Below, piece by piece: positions 1 through 11,010 of a DNA stretch of 64,000 nucleotides. The notes under the pieces were generated by a model, which saw only the letters and a list, made by a program, of their open reading frames with translations, was not told the DNA's origin and did no database searches. A program made the translations under genes and the position numbers. Position 1 is the stretch's first letter. Each line of letters starts with the position of its first letter. Source of the DNA: Saitoella complicata NRRL Y-17804 (lineage: Eukaryota > Ascomycota > Saitoellomycetes > Saitoellales > Saitoellaceae); NCBI RefSeq assembly GCF_001661265.1, contig NW_017567003.1, positions 62,001 through 126,000 on the forward strand, given 5' to 3'.

Positions 1-491
1 AGATACCAGCTTGACCCATGTAGTGCATACCACAAATAGCCGAACCAGCAAAAGTACCACCAACCACCAATCGGATCTTACTTACGTACTCTCCCGTACC
101 CGTAATGATGTATGCTAGCAACAACACCAACACCGGCAAGAAGAAAGAGAAGACGGTGTACCCGACGGAGTAGGCAATCTGGTAGCTCGTAGAACCATCA
201 TAAAGCTTAATCGCACGGTTACCGACGAAGTGCATGGACCAGATGGCGATTCCACCCATGGAAATAGCGGATCCGACCAGCAGATACCAGTTGAACAGTC
301 CACGGCCCGAAGTACGACGGCGAAGAAGTTCTAGTGTCGTATATGCGCCGAGAACAGAGATGACATAGGAAAGGGCAATGAAACCACCGATGTAGTGCTG
401 TTGAATGCATAGTTAGCATACACTCCCAGCAAATCACCGCAATGAATGCACAACAACGTACCACCGGGGCGTTATCATCGTAAACGGACAT
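1..491 (-). CDS. MHYT-domain membrane protein, 5' part (cut by left edge)
   Basis: N-terminal part of a multi-pass membrane protein; the rest lies beyond base 1. The start ATG is at 491. A ten-codon first exon (462-491) is followed by a 64-nt intron (398-461, GTACGT donor, GCTAAC branch, CAACAG acceptor), after which the frame is open to the edge. The visible protein is hydrophobic and carries two copies of the MHYT signature, MHFVGN and MHYMGQ, separated by about 60 residues, as in MHYT sensor domains. In bacteria these are proposed to bind metal and sense diatomic gases; fungal members usually have a long cytosolic tail, which is not visible here. The domain call is firm; ligand and role are unknown. 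Confidence 0.85.
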
Positions 492-894
492 CGTTCAGTT
501 ATCGAGTTTGTCGAAGGCGATGGAGCAGTCGAAAGCGAGGAAACAGTAAGACAAAGGCGACGAGCAGCAGCGAACGTTTGTCGATCGGTTGAACAACAGA
601 ACAGCTGCGCTCGGATGAAAGTCGAAGTCGGGTCTTATAGATGGTGGATTGCTGAGAGACGACTACCACGGGGAATCACTGTCCAGGGTCACACGTGGAA
701 TACTCCTGATGGTGATTTGACAGCAGGGACGTCGACTTTGAAATTGCGGTCGTTTGAATAGAAAGGAGACATTCAGAGCGGACAAGGGTCTATCTACCGG
801 CCGACTTCATCATTAAAGCTGGGACCATTTGGCTTTTGCGCGCGCGACGGCTTGCTGGGGTGCGAGACCGTCTCTGCCTGCAGTTCCCGCCACC
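492..894. other. Intergenic: MHYT promoter and TCP11-gene 3' flank
   Basis: No coding frame is supportable. It should hold the promoter and leader of the MHYT gene to its left and the terminator of the TCP11-family gene to its right. Confidence 0.6.
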
Positions 895-3639
895 TTAACC
901 CCCGGGTGCTTCCCTACCACGTAGAATACCATCGTACAGTCCTCCATAACAGTCACGGTTCACCTCGCCCAGCTTCCTCACCTTCTCGCCCAGACGCTTC
1001 AGCTCGCCTGCCAATTCTTCCATGCCCGATGCCGCCGCGGCCAGCTGCTGACTCGGTCTCGATCTCGAACCAGGCTCGTCGCCACGCGCGAGACCAGCTG
1101 TCAGCCACGCCTCCATATATGCCCGAAGGCGCCGGCGCAAAAGCTTGAACACTGTATCGCTGCCATCAAGCACTCTCGAGACCAGATTGTCTGCCGCACT
1201 CGAGCTCGTGGATGCAGATCCAATATAATGTTGCACCTCAGAGGTTAAATGCTCGGCCGTCGTTTGGCCATCCTTCAATATAACCCACAATCTCTCTTTC
1301 AATTGCGACCAATCCTGTTGGGGTGAACCAGCCCGTGCCAGGTTCTTGCTGTGCAGGATCAGTGTCGCAACTACCGTGATTTTGTGCGCCGTCTGCCTGT
1401 ACTCCACGATCCGGTCCACATCTAGGTGGAACGTCTCAGGTAAATCCGGGAGAGTACCGGTAGAATCAGGCACCACAACGTCGACCATAGCAGCTGCAAA
1501 TACTGGGGATAGAGTTGGTTTAGACTTGGGATGCTGTACTCCCTCTGGATCACGGCTTTCGGCCGTTTGCGTCGCTTCCTGAGCATGCGCCTGTAGCCAC
1601 TTCTTCGTGCTTTCCAATGACGCCCGTCCAGCCTTGACATCCTCGTCGAACCTCTTCCGTTCATAAGCCACAGCCTCGGGAAGCAACATCGGTGCCGCAA
1701 TCGTCAAATGAAAATTCGCATGATCCAACAACAGCACATCCAACACCTCCAAAATTGCCTTCGCACACTCCACAAAGCCCTCCACACGATCCTCGGCCGC
1801 CGCAGGAACTAAACATCCCTGTACCATCTCATCGCGGAAGGGCGCACAGAGCCTCCTCATCATGTGCACGACCTGCTCGCAGAACCGCTGATAATCAAAC
1901 GTCCGAGTCCGGCATTGCTGCTCGATAACCGTAAGGTCCAAAGCCCCGCTAATCATTTGCGCCGTTGGCGAATCTGGAACAACAAGCCGAAGCAAACGGC
2001 TGCGGACATCCTTAGCGAGGCCCGGAATCCAGTCCTCTTCCTCCCCGTTCCGTAAGCCCTCTCTGACACTATCAAAGAACGCGCGCTTGACCTGCGTCTC
2101 CACGGCCTTCTCCAGTGGACTCTTCTCAGGTGGCTCGAGCTTGAAGTTCGGATCGAGCAATAACTCATGCATCAATTGACGATTTGACAAGTTCACCCCA
2201 TAATTCGCCACAATAGACGTAGCAGGCACCGTAAACTCTTGTCTCGCACTACCTGAGTTCCTAGCCGAACCAGCAGATTCAGGTCTCGTCCGACTCGGAC
2301 TCGGCTTCGGCAACGCCTCGACAGCTTTCTTGAGCTCCTTCCTCCTCTTCTTCGCTTCCGCGATAGCTTTGCCGACGACCTTTCTCGTGTCTTCGCCCGC
2401 CAGCTTGCGAATCTTCTGCAAGAGCATCAACTGGTTGTTCCTAATACTCCTCTTGTATTCGTCGGCGACACTGGCTTCACTATCCTTGACCGTCTCCCAG
2501 ATCTGGGAAAGCTCGGCATACTGAGCCGCCATACCCTCGACGAGGATAGCACTATCGTGAGCTTTCCAGCTGCGGAATGCGACGAGGTACGACGGCCATG
2601 CAGCTAGTAGATCCACCGAAGAAGCAGGAGAGCGGACTGAGTTCTCGAAGGCGCGGAGCAGGATGTTGGTTGTGCGGACAAGCTCTTGCTCCCTTTCGCC
2701 TTGGCCAGACAAGATCTCCTCCGGATGTCCCAAGATCATGTATGAACTTAAAAAGATCCTACATGCCTCCATTTGCTTCATGGGCGGCTCTTCGTCGCCG
2801 ACTAACCCAGTAGCTTTCAGCGCCCTGATCGTAGCCTTCAACACCTTCTGGTCCTGAAAGCGATACACCAATTCCTCAAAAGGCAGCTCATGCACAGCAC
2901 TGACATCAACCCCAAGCCCAAAAAACGCCTGCGCAGCCCTCCTCTTCTCACTCCTCCTCCACGTCCTCTGAATAACCCTCGCCGCATCCCGCCTCTCAAC
3001 CTCACTCACCTCCCTCCTCAACACCTTCCTCTCCGGACTCTTCTCCTCCACACTCCCAACACTTGGCCTCGAAGTCCTTTTGGTCTTTCTCATCTCCTCA
3101 CGTCTTTTGGCCGCATTCGCCAACCGTTCCTCGAGGGCAAGTTTCATCATTCGCACTTCCTCGAGACGCTTCTCGCGCATTTCGGCGGCTTTAGCTTTAG
3201 CCTTTGCGACTTGGTCGCCGCAGGCGGAAGTGACTGTTGCTAGCATTTTTTCGCGGGCGACGTTTGCGGCCGCGATAGACTTCTGTAACTCGGCAAGCTT
3301 GCTTGAGGCGCCTTCGATGCCGGTGCGGGCTCTGGCCAAGACTTCTTCTCTTTCTACAGCACGAGCAGCTAGGCGGTTCTTCCTGCCTTCGATGAATGCT
3401 GCACGGCGGACGGCGGTGATATCCTCATCACAGCTTGACATACGGGTGACGTGCCTCGCACTCCCGCCTGATTTGTGAGAGGTGGCGGAAGAGATGGAGT
3501 GCCTCCTGTGACGAGGCTGGAGCCTAGCTGGACGAGGGCTAATCGTCTTAGCCGGAGAGAGGTCAAAAAAGAAGTTGCTGGAGTCAGACATATCGCGGAT
3601 CGGTGAAGAAGCTGGTTCTTGGATGTTATCCAAATCCAT
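895..3639 (-). CDS. SOK1: TCP11 / Sok1-family protein
   Basis: Single-exon gene for 914 residues. The N-terminal quarter is highly charged and predicted coiled coil (long runs of Ala, Glu, Arg and Lys between about residues 75 and 200). Near residue 220 is an IQ-like motif, RDAARVIQRTWRR. The C-terminal half has the alpha-helical TCP11 domain, ending in the typical basic helical segment. The founding fungal member, yeast Sok1, suppresses loss of protein kinase A; mouse Tcp11 acts in cAMP-linked sperm function. A role in cAMP/PKA signalling is therefore carried over from the family. The IQ motif suggests calmodulin binding, which is inference. The protein has no membrane segment or signal peptide. 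Length fits fungal homologues. Confidence 0.8.
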   Translation of the reverse strand: MDLDNIQEPASSPIRDMSDSSNFFFDLSPAKTISPRPARLQPRHRRHSISSATSHKSGGSARHVTRMSSCDEDITAVRRAAFIEGRKNRLAARAVEREEVLARARTGIEGASSKLAELQKSIAAANVAREKMLATVTSACGDQVAKAKAKAAEMREKRLEEVRMMKLALEERLANAAKRREEMRKTKRTSRPSVGSVEEKSPERKVLRREVSEVERRDAARVIQRTWRRSEKRRAAQAFFGLGVDVSAVHELPFEELVYRFQDQKVLKATIRALKATGLVGDEEPPMKQMEACRIFLSSYMILGHPEEILSGQGEREQELVRTTNILLRAFENSVRSPASSVDLLAAWPSYLVAFRSWKAHDSAILVEGMAAQYAELSQIWETVKDSEASVADEYKRSIRNNQLMLLQKIRKLAGEDTRKVVGKAIAEAKKRRKELKKAVEALPKPSPSRTRPESAGSARNSGSARQEFTVPATSIVANYGVNLSNRQLMHELLLDPNFKLEPPEKSPLEKAVETQVKRAFFDSVREGLRNGEEEDWIPGLAKDVRSRLLRLVVPDSPTAQMISGALDLTVIEQQCRTRTFDYQRFCEQVVHMMRRLCAPFRDEMVQGCLVPAAAEDRVEGFVECAKAILEVLDVLLLDHANFHLTIAAPMLLPEAVAYERKRFDEDVKAGRASLESTKKWLQAHAQEATQTAESRDPEGVQHPKSKPTLSPVFAAAMVDVVVPDSTGTLPDLPETFHLDVDRIVEYRQTAHKITVVATLILHSKNLARAGSPQQDWSQLKERLWVILKDGQTTAEHLTSEVQHYIGSASTSSSAADNLVSRVLDGSDTVFKLLRRRLRAYMEAWLTAGLARGDEPGSRSRPSQQLAAAASGMEELAGELKRLGEKVRKLGEVNRDCYGGLYDGILRGREAPGG

Positions 3640-3902
3640 GATGTTATGTCGTAATATATCGCCGACGTAAAGGGCTGCTTATCAAAGCATGCTCATGCGC
3701 CTCAACACTCGCCACAACTGCACGTACGCTGAATCTCCGTTTGCGGTGTTCGGCAGCGGCTTCATAGCCGTGTACATTTGACAAGGGCAACACTTGAAGT
3801 GGAAGGTTTTCCCAGGCCTCGACGACTTAGCAGACATGCTGAATTGATGCTATGGATGGTATCTCTGGTATCTTGTAATTGTGGTCCTTCCATATCTCCT
3901 CG

Positions 3903-4737
3903 TCATCGCACTCTCACGTCCAGCCAATCCCTTGCAACAACCTCTAGGTCACACACGCCTCGTAAATCCGCTCTCAGCTGCTTCAGCATCTCTGTAGCTT
4001 CTCGCATGCCATTTGCACTGTCCTCCACCCGGATCAACGCTGCCATCAGACAATCATTGCTCAATGGCTCCTCCTCGCCGTGCTTATAGAACCGTTGAAG
4101 AGATATCTGGATATATCGATAAGTGTACCTCTCGGACTTCATGACATAATCGTAGGAATATGTATAGCCTTGCGCTTCAAGATGCTTTTGTGCTTGTTCT
4201 TGATCCATGCCGGGGAGTGGAGTCGTGAATGAGGTGCGCTGCGTTACTTGGCGGTCGTCGCCAGGTTCTGGGGTGTCGATGAGGTATGTGGACCTGGGCA
4301 GACGTGAGAAACTGCACGATTGATGTGAAGATATCGTGAACATACCATCTCTGAGCAGCCTTTGCCTCATGTGCCGGCCGACTTGGATCAGGGCCATGGT
4401 CAACCTCGGCCACCAGACGCATGAGCACATTTGCCTTCATGACATCTCCTTGTCTCTGCCGCTTCAAGGTCCCAGGAGCCGGTGCTGGCGCCGTAGCTTC
4501 ACCATCTGATCAGCCATGTTCCAATTCCTTATACTTCAACCCTGGAAAAATCAACGTACGTTTCTGAAACACAAGTACGTGCTCGGCATACTCCACCCCA
4601 ACCATCCCCGTTATCGCCATAAGCGTCTGCTTGACCCTCCCATACCTCCTCTCCGGCACGCCAGCATGTAACAACAATTCATACATGTTCCCGTCGTTGA
4701 TCGCAGTTGACAACGTAACGTCGCGTTTACAGTTCAA
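3903..4737 (-). CDS. MED18: Mediator complex subunit 18
   Basis: Three exons: 4560-4737, 4346-4484 and 3903-4293 (235 residues). Introns are 4485-4559 (75 nt) and 4294-4345 (52 nt). The MYELLLHAGVPERR start matches the conserved Med18 N-terminus, so the internal ATG at 4686 may be the true start (218 residues). Later blocks (RLVAEV, the YSYDYVMKSERYTYRY strand region, a final alpha helix) fit the Med18 beta-barrel. Med18 sits in the Mediator head with Med20 and contacts RNA polymerase II. A second in-frame acceptor 21 nt upstream in intron 1 (at 4506) is possible, but its branch site would be too close; the chosen acceptor gives LVFQKP, the family-like sequence. Exon phases add up exactly. 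Confidence 0.8.
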
Positions 4738-5289
4738 TTTCGTCTACGTTGTGTCGTCGGTTGGGCCGTTGGCGCGCGCATTACTTGCGACTACAGCAGG
4801 CTATTGACAGTACGGCCTCTAAGCTTGGAAGTCAGTGCGCAGGGTGGAGCTCGAGAAGGAGAGCGGCCTTCTAGGCGACCGTATTTCATGAAGAACCGTA
4901 AGTGACTTTCGTGCACGGACCATCACACAGAGCCTGCGACAGCTGGACTGAAGTCGACACTCGAGTCTTGCGTGCTGTTCTTTTGCGTATAGCAGCACAC
5001 ACGCTCAACGTTAACGCTCAGGCCGCCTCCCCGATTCACCACACACCAGACATACGCGCCGTCCGTAAAATAAAATACCACATCGGGGATACGAGCCTAC
5101 CAAAGACATCTCGCTTAAGCGGATATAACTTTTCGATTTACCCATTGCATTTCCGCCGAGAAAGCCCTCGATCTAGCCGGCCTTCCGTCAAGTCTATACC
5201 TACCTTCACCCACCAGGACCACCATTCTCGCCCTTTGCAAAAATCAACAAACACCTCTCACAACCGATTACTGACGGCGTCAGCTCGTG
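4738..5289. other. Divergent promoter region MED18 / RGS gene
   Basis: About 550 bases between two divergent starts. One open frame (4902-5330) crosses it without family resemblance and overlaps the RGS start in another frame, so I treat it as chance. No clear TATA box seen. Confidence 0.5.
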
Positions 5290-6450
5290 ATGGACAGGCA
5301 GCGTCGGCCATCGGCGCTGCAATTGAGTGATAACAACAATGAACCACATCTCGAACACTACCAACGCGCCATGGAGGGCGTATCCGAGGAAACACATATC
5401 GTGACAGACGATACCAGACACGCTGAGTCGCGGTCGATGTTGTTTGGGGGTCCGCTTGATCTGAATCCGTTTGGGCCGTTCATGCACCTTCCAGCGCTGG
5501 AACCTTCGCGGGATGTAGATGAGTACGAGGACAACGCGATTGGGACGATGCCGGATCATCCACATCTACCGACTTTGACTGAGGTTTTGCGCAATACGGC
5601 TGAACCGCCATATACGCTCGCCGCTTTCATGGCTTTCCTCGCCAAGAATCACTGTCTCGAGAACTTGGAGTTCTGTATGGATGCTTCTCGGTATGGACAA
5701 GAGTTCTACTCGTGCGCAGCGGCTGTGTTACGCGTTGGGTGCCAGGAATCAGCACAGTGTAAGTCGATTCGGGCGATGTGGGAAAGAATCCTGGAGATCT
5801 ACATAACGCAAAACTCTGCTCGCGAAGTCAACCTTCCAGCAAATGTCAGGGATGCCTTGCTCGAATGTCCGAAGGAGCCTGCGCCGCCAGCACCAGAGAA
5901 CCTCGACATGGCAGTGAGATTGACGGTCGATATGATGCGAGATAGTGTCCTTGGGCCGTTCTTGGTGAGTGCGTCGAAGGGAGCAGAGCCACCTACGGAC
6001 TCTTGGGCGTACTATTCGGCTGAAGATAGACGGCGATCTTCACAAACACGACACCTATCGATGCAGTTTGAGGGACCACGATGTACACCGCCAGCATCCA
6101 TACGACCAGCATTCTCCCGGACGTCATCATCTACATCGCGATTCTCTTCCTCAGCACCAAGCCGGAATGCGGCATTGTGGAGGTTCAACGATGAGAAGAT
6201 GCCAAAATCGGCACCGCTGACGGGTGAGTTTGCATTGAGAGATGTCGGTGGATGTCTTCTGGACGGCGAAACGGCTACCATCAAGGAGTACCGAGACATC
6301 TGGTCATCACATACCGAGCACAACCATTCGACATGGCCGCTGGAATCACCTTCACCCCCGAGAGACGAAGAACATGAATCCGATGAACCTACGAAGAAGG
6401 GTAAAACCGATAAATGGAAGACGTTGCTGAAGAAGTTAGGAAAGAAGTAA
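5290..6450 (+). CDS. RGS-domain protein (regulator of G-protein signalling)
   Basis: Intronless, 386 residues from the ATG at 5290. Roughly residues 95-225 form an RGS fold: a helical start (TLTEVLRNT), the FLAKNHCLENLEFCMD block and the later WERILEIYI...NLPANVRDALLE block, ending with DSVLGPFLVS. RGS domains speed GTP hydrolysis by G-alpha subunits and so switch off heterotrimeric G-protein signals such as nutrient or pheromone sensing. The middle third is Ser/Arg rich and disordered. The last 18 residues are very basic (KKGKTDKWKTLLKKLGKK) and could bind acidic membrane lipids in place of a membrane anchor. No DEP domain or transmembrane segments, so this is not an FlbA/Sst2 or Rax1 type; an RgsA/Rgs2-like single-domain member is most likely. 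Confidence 0.8.
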   Translation: MDRQRRPSALQLSDNNNEPHLEHYQRAMEGVSEETHIVTDDTRHAESRSMLFGGPLDLNPFGPFMHLPALEPSRDVDEYEDNAIGTMPDHPHLPTLTEVLRNTAEPPYTLAAFMAFLAKNHCLENLEFCMDASRYGQEFYSCAAAVLRVGCQESAQCKSIRAMWERILEIYITQNSAREVNLPANVRDALLECPKEPAPPAPENLDMAVRLTVDMMRDSVLGPFLVSASKGAEPPTDSWAYYSAEDRRRSSQTRHLSMQFEGPRCTPPASIRPAFSRTSSSTSRFSSSAPSRNAALWRFNDEKMPKSAPLTGEFALRDVGGCLLDGETATIKEYRDIWSSHTEHNHSTWPLESPSPPRDEEHESDEPTKKGKTDKWKTLLKKLGKK

Positions 6451-6805
6451 TTTTGAAGGATACGACGAGCATAGACGCATGGATGGAGAAAAGGCAGTGT
6501 ACGATATCAACGAGATAATAACCACGAGAACAGATGTCGGATGAAGTACCAGGATAGAGAGCTTGGGAGGATAATTGGAGAGAAGTATTATTTAGCTGCA
6601 CAGGTTTGAGGATCTGACGAATGAAACAACCCCTATCATATTTCCCGTATCTCCCGAGGTTGAGTTAGTCGTGCTGACGTCGGCGGAGTTCTCCGCAGAA
6701 TTACGGTAGCGGGCGATCGGTAGACGGGGAAGATAACGGCTAAAGTCTCCGCCAACGACAATTCCTTCGTGAACAGCATCCATCCCTCAGTAGATTCTGT
6801 CAACA
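6451..6805. other. Intergenic between RGS gene and PCS60
   Basis: 3' flank of the RGS gene followed by the PCS60 promoter. Nothing else seen. Confidence 0.5.
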
Positions 6806-8410
6806 ATGTCTACACTTCCAGAATCCATCGCTGCCTCCGGATCGAGCTCGCTCTCAATCGTCATCCCCGACGGAGGACCGGAACTGGGGTTCCGTGACCT
6901 CGAGAGACTTGTTGCTCAGTTCCAAGCTGATCTGGCCGAGGCTGGGTTGAAGCCTCAGAGCTATGTTTCTCTGGCGTTCCCGAACAACCTGGAGTTTGTT
7001 GTTTCGTTTTTGGCTGTCACTGCGCAGCGCTGCGTCGCTGCTCCCTTGAACCCGGCGTACAAGCAGAGGTAATGATTGATCTCGCCTATATTCTCGATCT
7101 TTCGTGTGTTGACTTATGCTTGTAGCGAGTTCGAATTCAACATTGAGGACATCAAGACTTCCCTGATCATCGTTCCCCGCGGCTTCTACGAGAAGCAAGA
7201 AGCTGCCGTCAAGGCCGCCAAGAAGTTCAAGGGTGTCGCCATTGCCGAATGCTGGTGGTGCCCAAGGCAGAACAAGGTCCGCCTCGAAGTTAAGGAGAAG
7301 GGTAACCTCGGCGGCAAGCAGGCTGTTGCCAAGGCTCAGCCTGACGATGTTGCTCTTGTCTTGCACACCTCTGGAACTACCGGTCGTCCCAAGGCTGTTC
7401 CTCTCACTCACCGCAACCTGACGAGGACCATGAAGAACATCATTGCTACCTACAAACTCACTGACAAGGATTGCACCATGCTTGTCATGCCCTTGTTCCA
7501 CGTACACGGTCTCCTGTGCGGTCTCCTCGCCACAATACTCTCTGGAGGTACTGCTGTTATCCCCGTCAAGTTTTCTGCGGGTACTTTCTGGCAGCAATTT
7601 GCCAAGCACAAGTGCAACTGGTACACCGCTGTGCCTACCATCCACCAGATCCTCTTGAGAAACCCTACTCCCAAGCCTCTCCCCAACATCCGCTTCATCC
7701 GCAGTTGCTCCAGCCCTCTCGCCCCTACCACTTTCCACGCCCTTGAGAAGACCTACAATGCTCCTGTTTTGGAGGCTTACGCCATGACTGAAGCTGCTCA
7801 CCAAATGACCTCTAACCCTCTTCCTCCTGGCAAGAGAAAGCCCGGAACCGTCGGTGTTGGTCAGGGTGTCGAGGTCGTTATCTTGGATGACTCTGGCAAC
7901 AAGCTCCCCCAGGGCAAGGAGGGTGAGATCTCTATCAAGGGAGAGAATGTTACTAAGGGATACTTGAACAACCCTTCCGCCAACGCCAGCTCTTTCACCA
8001 ACGGCTATTTCCGCACCGGGGACCAGGGTAAACTCGATGAGGATGGCTACGTGGTCATTACCGGACGTATCAAGGAGTTGATCAACCGTGGTGGTGAGAA
8101 GATCTCCCCTATTGAGGTTGATAACGCTCTCGCCAGCCACCCCGCTCTTAGTGAGGCTGTCAGCTTCGCTGTCCCGGACGAGATGTACGGCCAGGAGGTC
8201 CACGCAGCTGTTGTCTTCAAGGACGGTCAAAAAGCCAGCGAGAAGGAGTTGAAGGATTTCGTCAGCGAGAAGCTTTCCAAGTTTAAGATTCCGAAGAAGA
8301 TCTACTTCACCAAGGTTATGCCCAAGACAGCTACTGGGAAAATCCAGAGGCGTATTGTTGCGGATGCTTTCTTCAAGCCGGATGACAAGAAGCCCAAGGC
8401 TAAGTTGTAA
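6806..8410 (+). CDS. PCS60: Peroxisomal AMP-dependent CoA ligase (oxalyl-CoA synthetase type)
   Basis: Two exons, 6806-7068 and 7126-8410, split by a 57-nt intron (7069-7125); 515 residues. It is an ANL-superfamily adenylating enzyme: P-loop-like motif LHTSGTTGRPKAV, an EAYAMTEAAHQM motif, GYFRTGDQGKLDEDGYVVITGR hinge region and the C-terminal catalytic Lys motif PKTATGKIQRR. The overall order and size match yeast Pcs60/Fat2, which makes oxalyl-CoA in oxalate breakdown. The last three residues are AKL, an accepted type-1 peroxisome import signal. The enzyme couples ATP cleavage to acyl-CoA formation. Codon use is strongly biased to C-ending codons, suggesting good expression. A different short-chain acid substrate cannot be excluded. 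Confidence 0.9.
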
Positions 8411-8618
8411 ACATTTGAAAAGGGATGTGTAGGACTATTGATACCGCGCTGTATGTTGGAACATTGAATATACTCCTTTGGCTCATTCTAAAAGTGTGAC
8501 AGCTGTGGCAGACTGCGAGACATCAGACCGCGTGATTAACGATTCGTATTCCCATGCTATGTTTTGTAGCACTTTTGCTGTTTCCCTGTACCTATAGCTA
8601 GGCCTAAGTAGTTATAGA

Positions 8619-10755
8619 TTATTGCTGAGTGGCATCCTCATCGGCCAATTCAGCCTCTTCATCCTCCTCGAAGTCGGAAAACTCCTCATCATCGATCTCA
8701 TCGTCCAGCGCCGCGAAACCCAAACCCTCGCCTTCCGCTGCACCCCGATCATCACCCAAGAACATACCTCTTAACCGCTCCAAAGTCCTTCCAAACAACT
8801 CCGCACCTGCAGCACCCTCCTCCACACCCTCATTAAGCGCATCCTCGACCTCCTGCCTTTGCTGATCGGTCGCACCACCTGGGAGGAGGGACATGAGCAG
8901 GCTCATCAGACCCTGTGGAGAGCTCTCGGTGGATTGAGAGGGTGCGACGCGCATGTCGGCTTCGTATGGTGAAGGGAGTGAGTTAGCAGGTGGTAGAGGG
9001 TCCGAAGAAAGACCGGGATTCTGAGTGATGGAGGAGGGGAGGTGGGTGGTGAGTTGTGGAATATCGAGCAGAAGAACATGACGTGAGACGTTCTCTGGAA
9101 TTTCGTCATCATGTTCTCCGATAGCTTCAGTCACGACCGAAGGTGCGGTACTGAAGCTCGAAACAGCATTGGACAAGAAGGCCTTCGCTTCGTCACTCGC
9201 CCACAAATCCTTCGACCGGTGTACATACAGATCACTCAACAATGTGTGCAACCTCGTCGGCGGGGCGACATCCCACGGAACTCGTGCGCTGACAGCATGC
9301 AACAACTGCGGTACAACCCAAGGGTAATCCTTAATCGCTTGTTTCAACTCCTTCTCACTCGCTTCGTGGCTCTTCTTCTGAGCATTCGCCAAACTCCACC
9401 TCGCCAACGCCCCAGTATACGCCAAGTTCGGCCGCCCCTTCGCTCGGCCAGCTGCCATCTCATACTCGACATACTGAAAGAACCATTGCCATTGCTTCGT
9501 TCGTCCGGCGGCGAAGTCGATGGCAAGACCCATTCCGTATGGATCGTTGTCTGGTGACAATGACAGCACGAGCTTCTGGAACTCGAAGGCTGCGCGGTAG
9601 GTTCCACGACGCATGAGGATCGCGATATGTCTGTGCGCAGCAAGGTAAAAAGCGCGATTCTCGACGAATTTGAAGGGAAGGCGAGCCGTGCCGTTGGCAA
9701 TGTTGAAGAGGGAGTGCAGAGCACGATCGAAAGTCCACAACGCACGTTCTGTACGTAGAATGTTAGCCAAAACATTGCTTCTGAAATCTTGCCAAACTGT
9801 ATACCAATCATCTCTCCGGCCTGCGCATGATCTCCCTGATGCTTCAAAATCTCTGAAACCTGCAACAGCGTATCCACATGGAACGGATTCAGATGCAACA
9901 GGTTCACTAGGTTGTTCGGATCATAACTGTTCACGCACATATAGAACTGCCTCTGAACATCCTGGTATGTCCTCGAATGCGAGAACTTGAACTCCATGAC
10001 GCCGTCATCGTGTCGCTCTACGATCTCCATGCCTAACCCACCTTTGATGACGCCCGGCCAGTTCTCCTTCGGTTGTATGAGTATACCTTTCTTTCCTGCA
10101 GATGCGGAGAGAGCCTTGGCAAGACCGCGGGGAAGCTGCCCACGGATTCGAGGACGGGCAGGACCAGCTTCTGGACGGTCAGAGTTGACAACCTTTGAGC
10201 CGAACATACGCTTCATCTCAGCTTCCGCGTCGAGACTCTTACTGTCGACGGACCAGAGATCATGACTGGATGAGCCAAGTATCGGCGTAGACGTCTGTGT
10301 TCGCTGGGGTGTCGAAGCATCTGAACCGTACTTCTGGTTGATTGCACGGAGGGCAGCATCGATATCGTCCTCATCATCTGCCGGCGGCGAGGAAGGCACT
10401 GCTGCCGCTTTACCCTTTGACTTCTTCTTCTTCTTGTTCTTCTTTTTGGAGGGCTTTGGTGACGGTTCTGCGATGAGGTTCTCTTTGACCATGGTCGTAG
10501 CTGGCAGTACCTCCGTTGCGTCTTCATCGTCATCGTCATCATCGTCGTCACCTTCGTTGAGCTGTACACTGAGTTAGCAGTCGCGTTTGGTCAACGCATT
10601 TATACTCGACATACCATTGCGAAGAGATTCTGCGCCTTCGGTGCAGGAGTGTCTTCCTCTTCCTCCTCCTCCGATCCCGAACCAACAGGTTCATCCTCCA
10701 CAAGGAGAGCAAAGTCCTTTGCCTTTTGCGCTTTTCTGATCGCTCTCAGACTCAT
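8619..10755 (-). CDS. RQC1: Ribosome quality control factor Rqc1 / TCF25 homologue
   Basis: Three exons: 10615-10755, 9805-10561 and 8619-9748, giving 675 residues. Introns are 53 nt (10562-10614) and 56 nt (9749-9804). The N-terminus MSLRAIRKAQKAK, followed by acidic and Lys-rich tracts (KKKNKKKKKSKGK), is typical of TCF25/Nulp1. The core has the family blocks NPFHVDTLLQVSEILK and ERALWTFDRALHSLFN, joined exactly across intron 2, then helical repeats. The C-terminus is long, Ser/Pro rich and ends in an acidic tail (EEDEEAELADEDATQQ). Rqc1 works with Ltn1, Rqc2 and Cdc48 on stalled 60S subunits to ubiquitylate and extract broken nascent chains. It shares a 255-bp divergent promoter with the SANT-like gene. 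Confidence 0.9.
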
Positions 10756-11010
10756 GCTTGCAGTCGCTTTTGTCTGCCGTTTAGAGTCGAAAAGTTCGTG
10801 TACGAGCTCTTTGATGACGTCGGCAGCTGTTGCAGAACGTCCAATTTGGGACGCGCGTTTTCACCGGCATCACCCAAGTTGATTTTGCATGCAGTTTCCA
10901 ATGGACAGTCCACACTAAGAACCTCGACCCCTGTAACTAGAAAAACGGTGCGACAGAACCGCAACTTTTACTTAGAACAACAACTTTTGCAACGAAAGCC
11001 ATCTATAATC

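Noticed and set aside
4902-5330. 142-codon plus-strand frame before the RGS gene
   Set aside because: Overlaps the RGS start out of frame and has no family resemblance; more likely leader/promoter.
6854-8230. 458-codon open frame antisense to PCS60
   Set aside because: Same codon-bias artefact; no domain or codon signature, and PCS60 has full family motifs.
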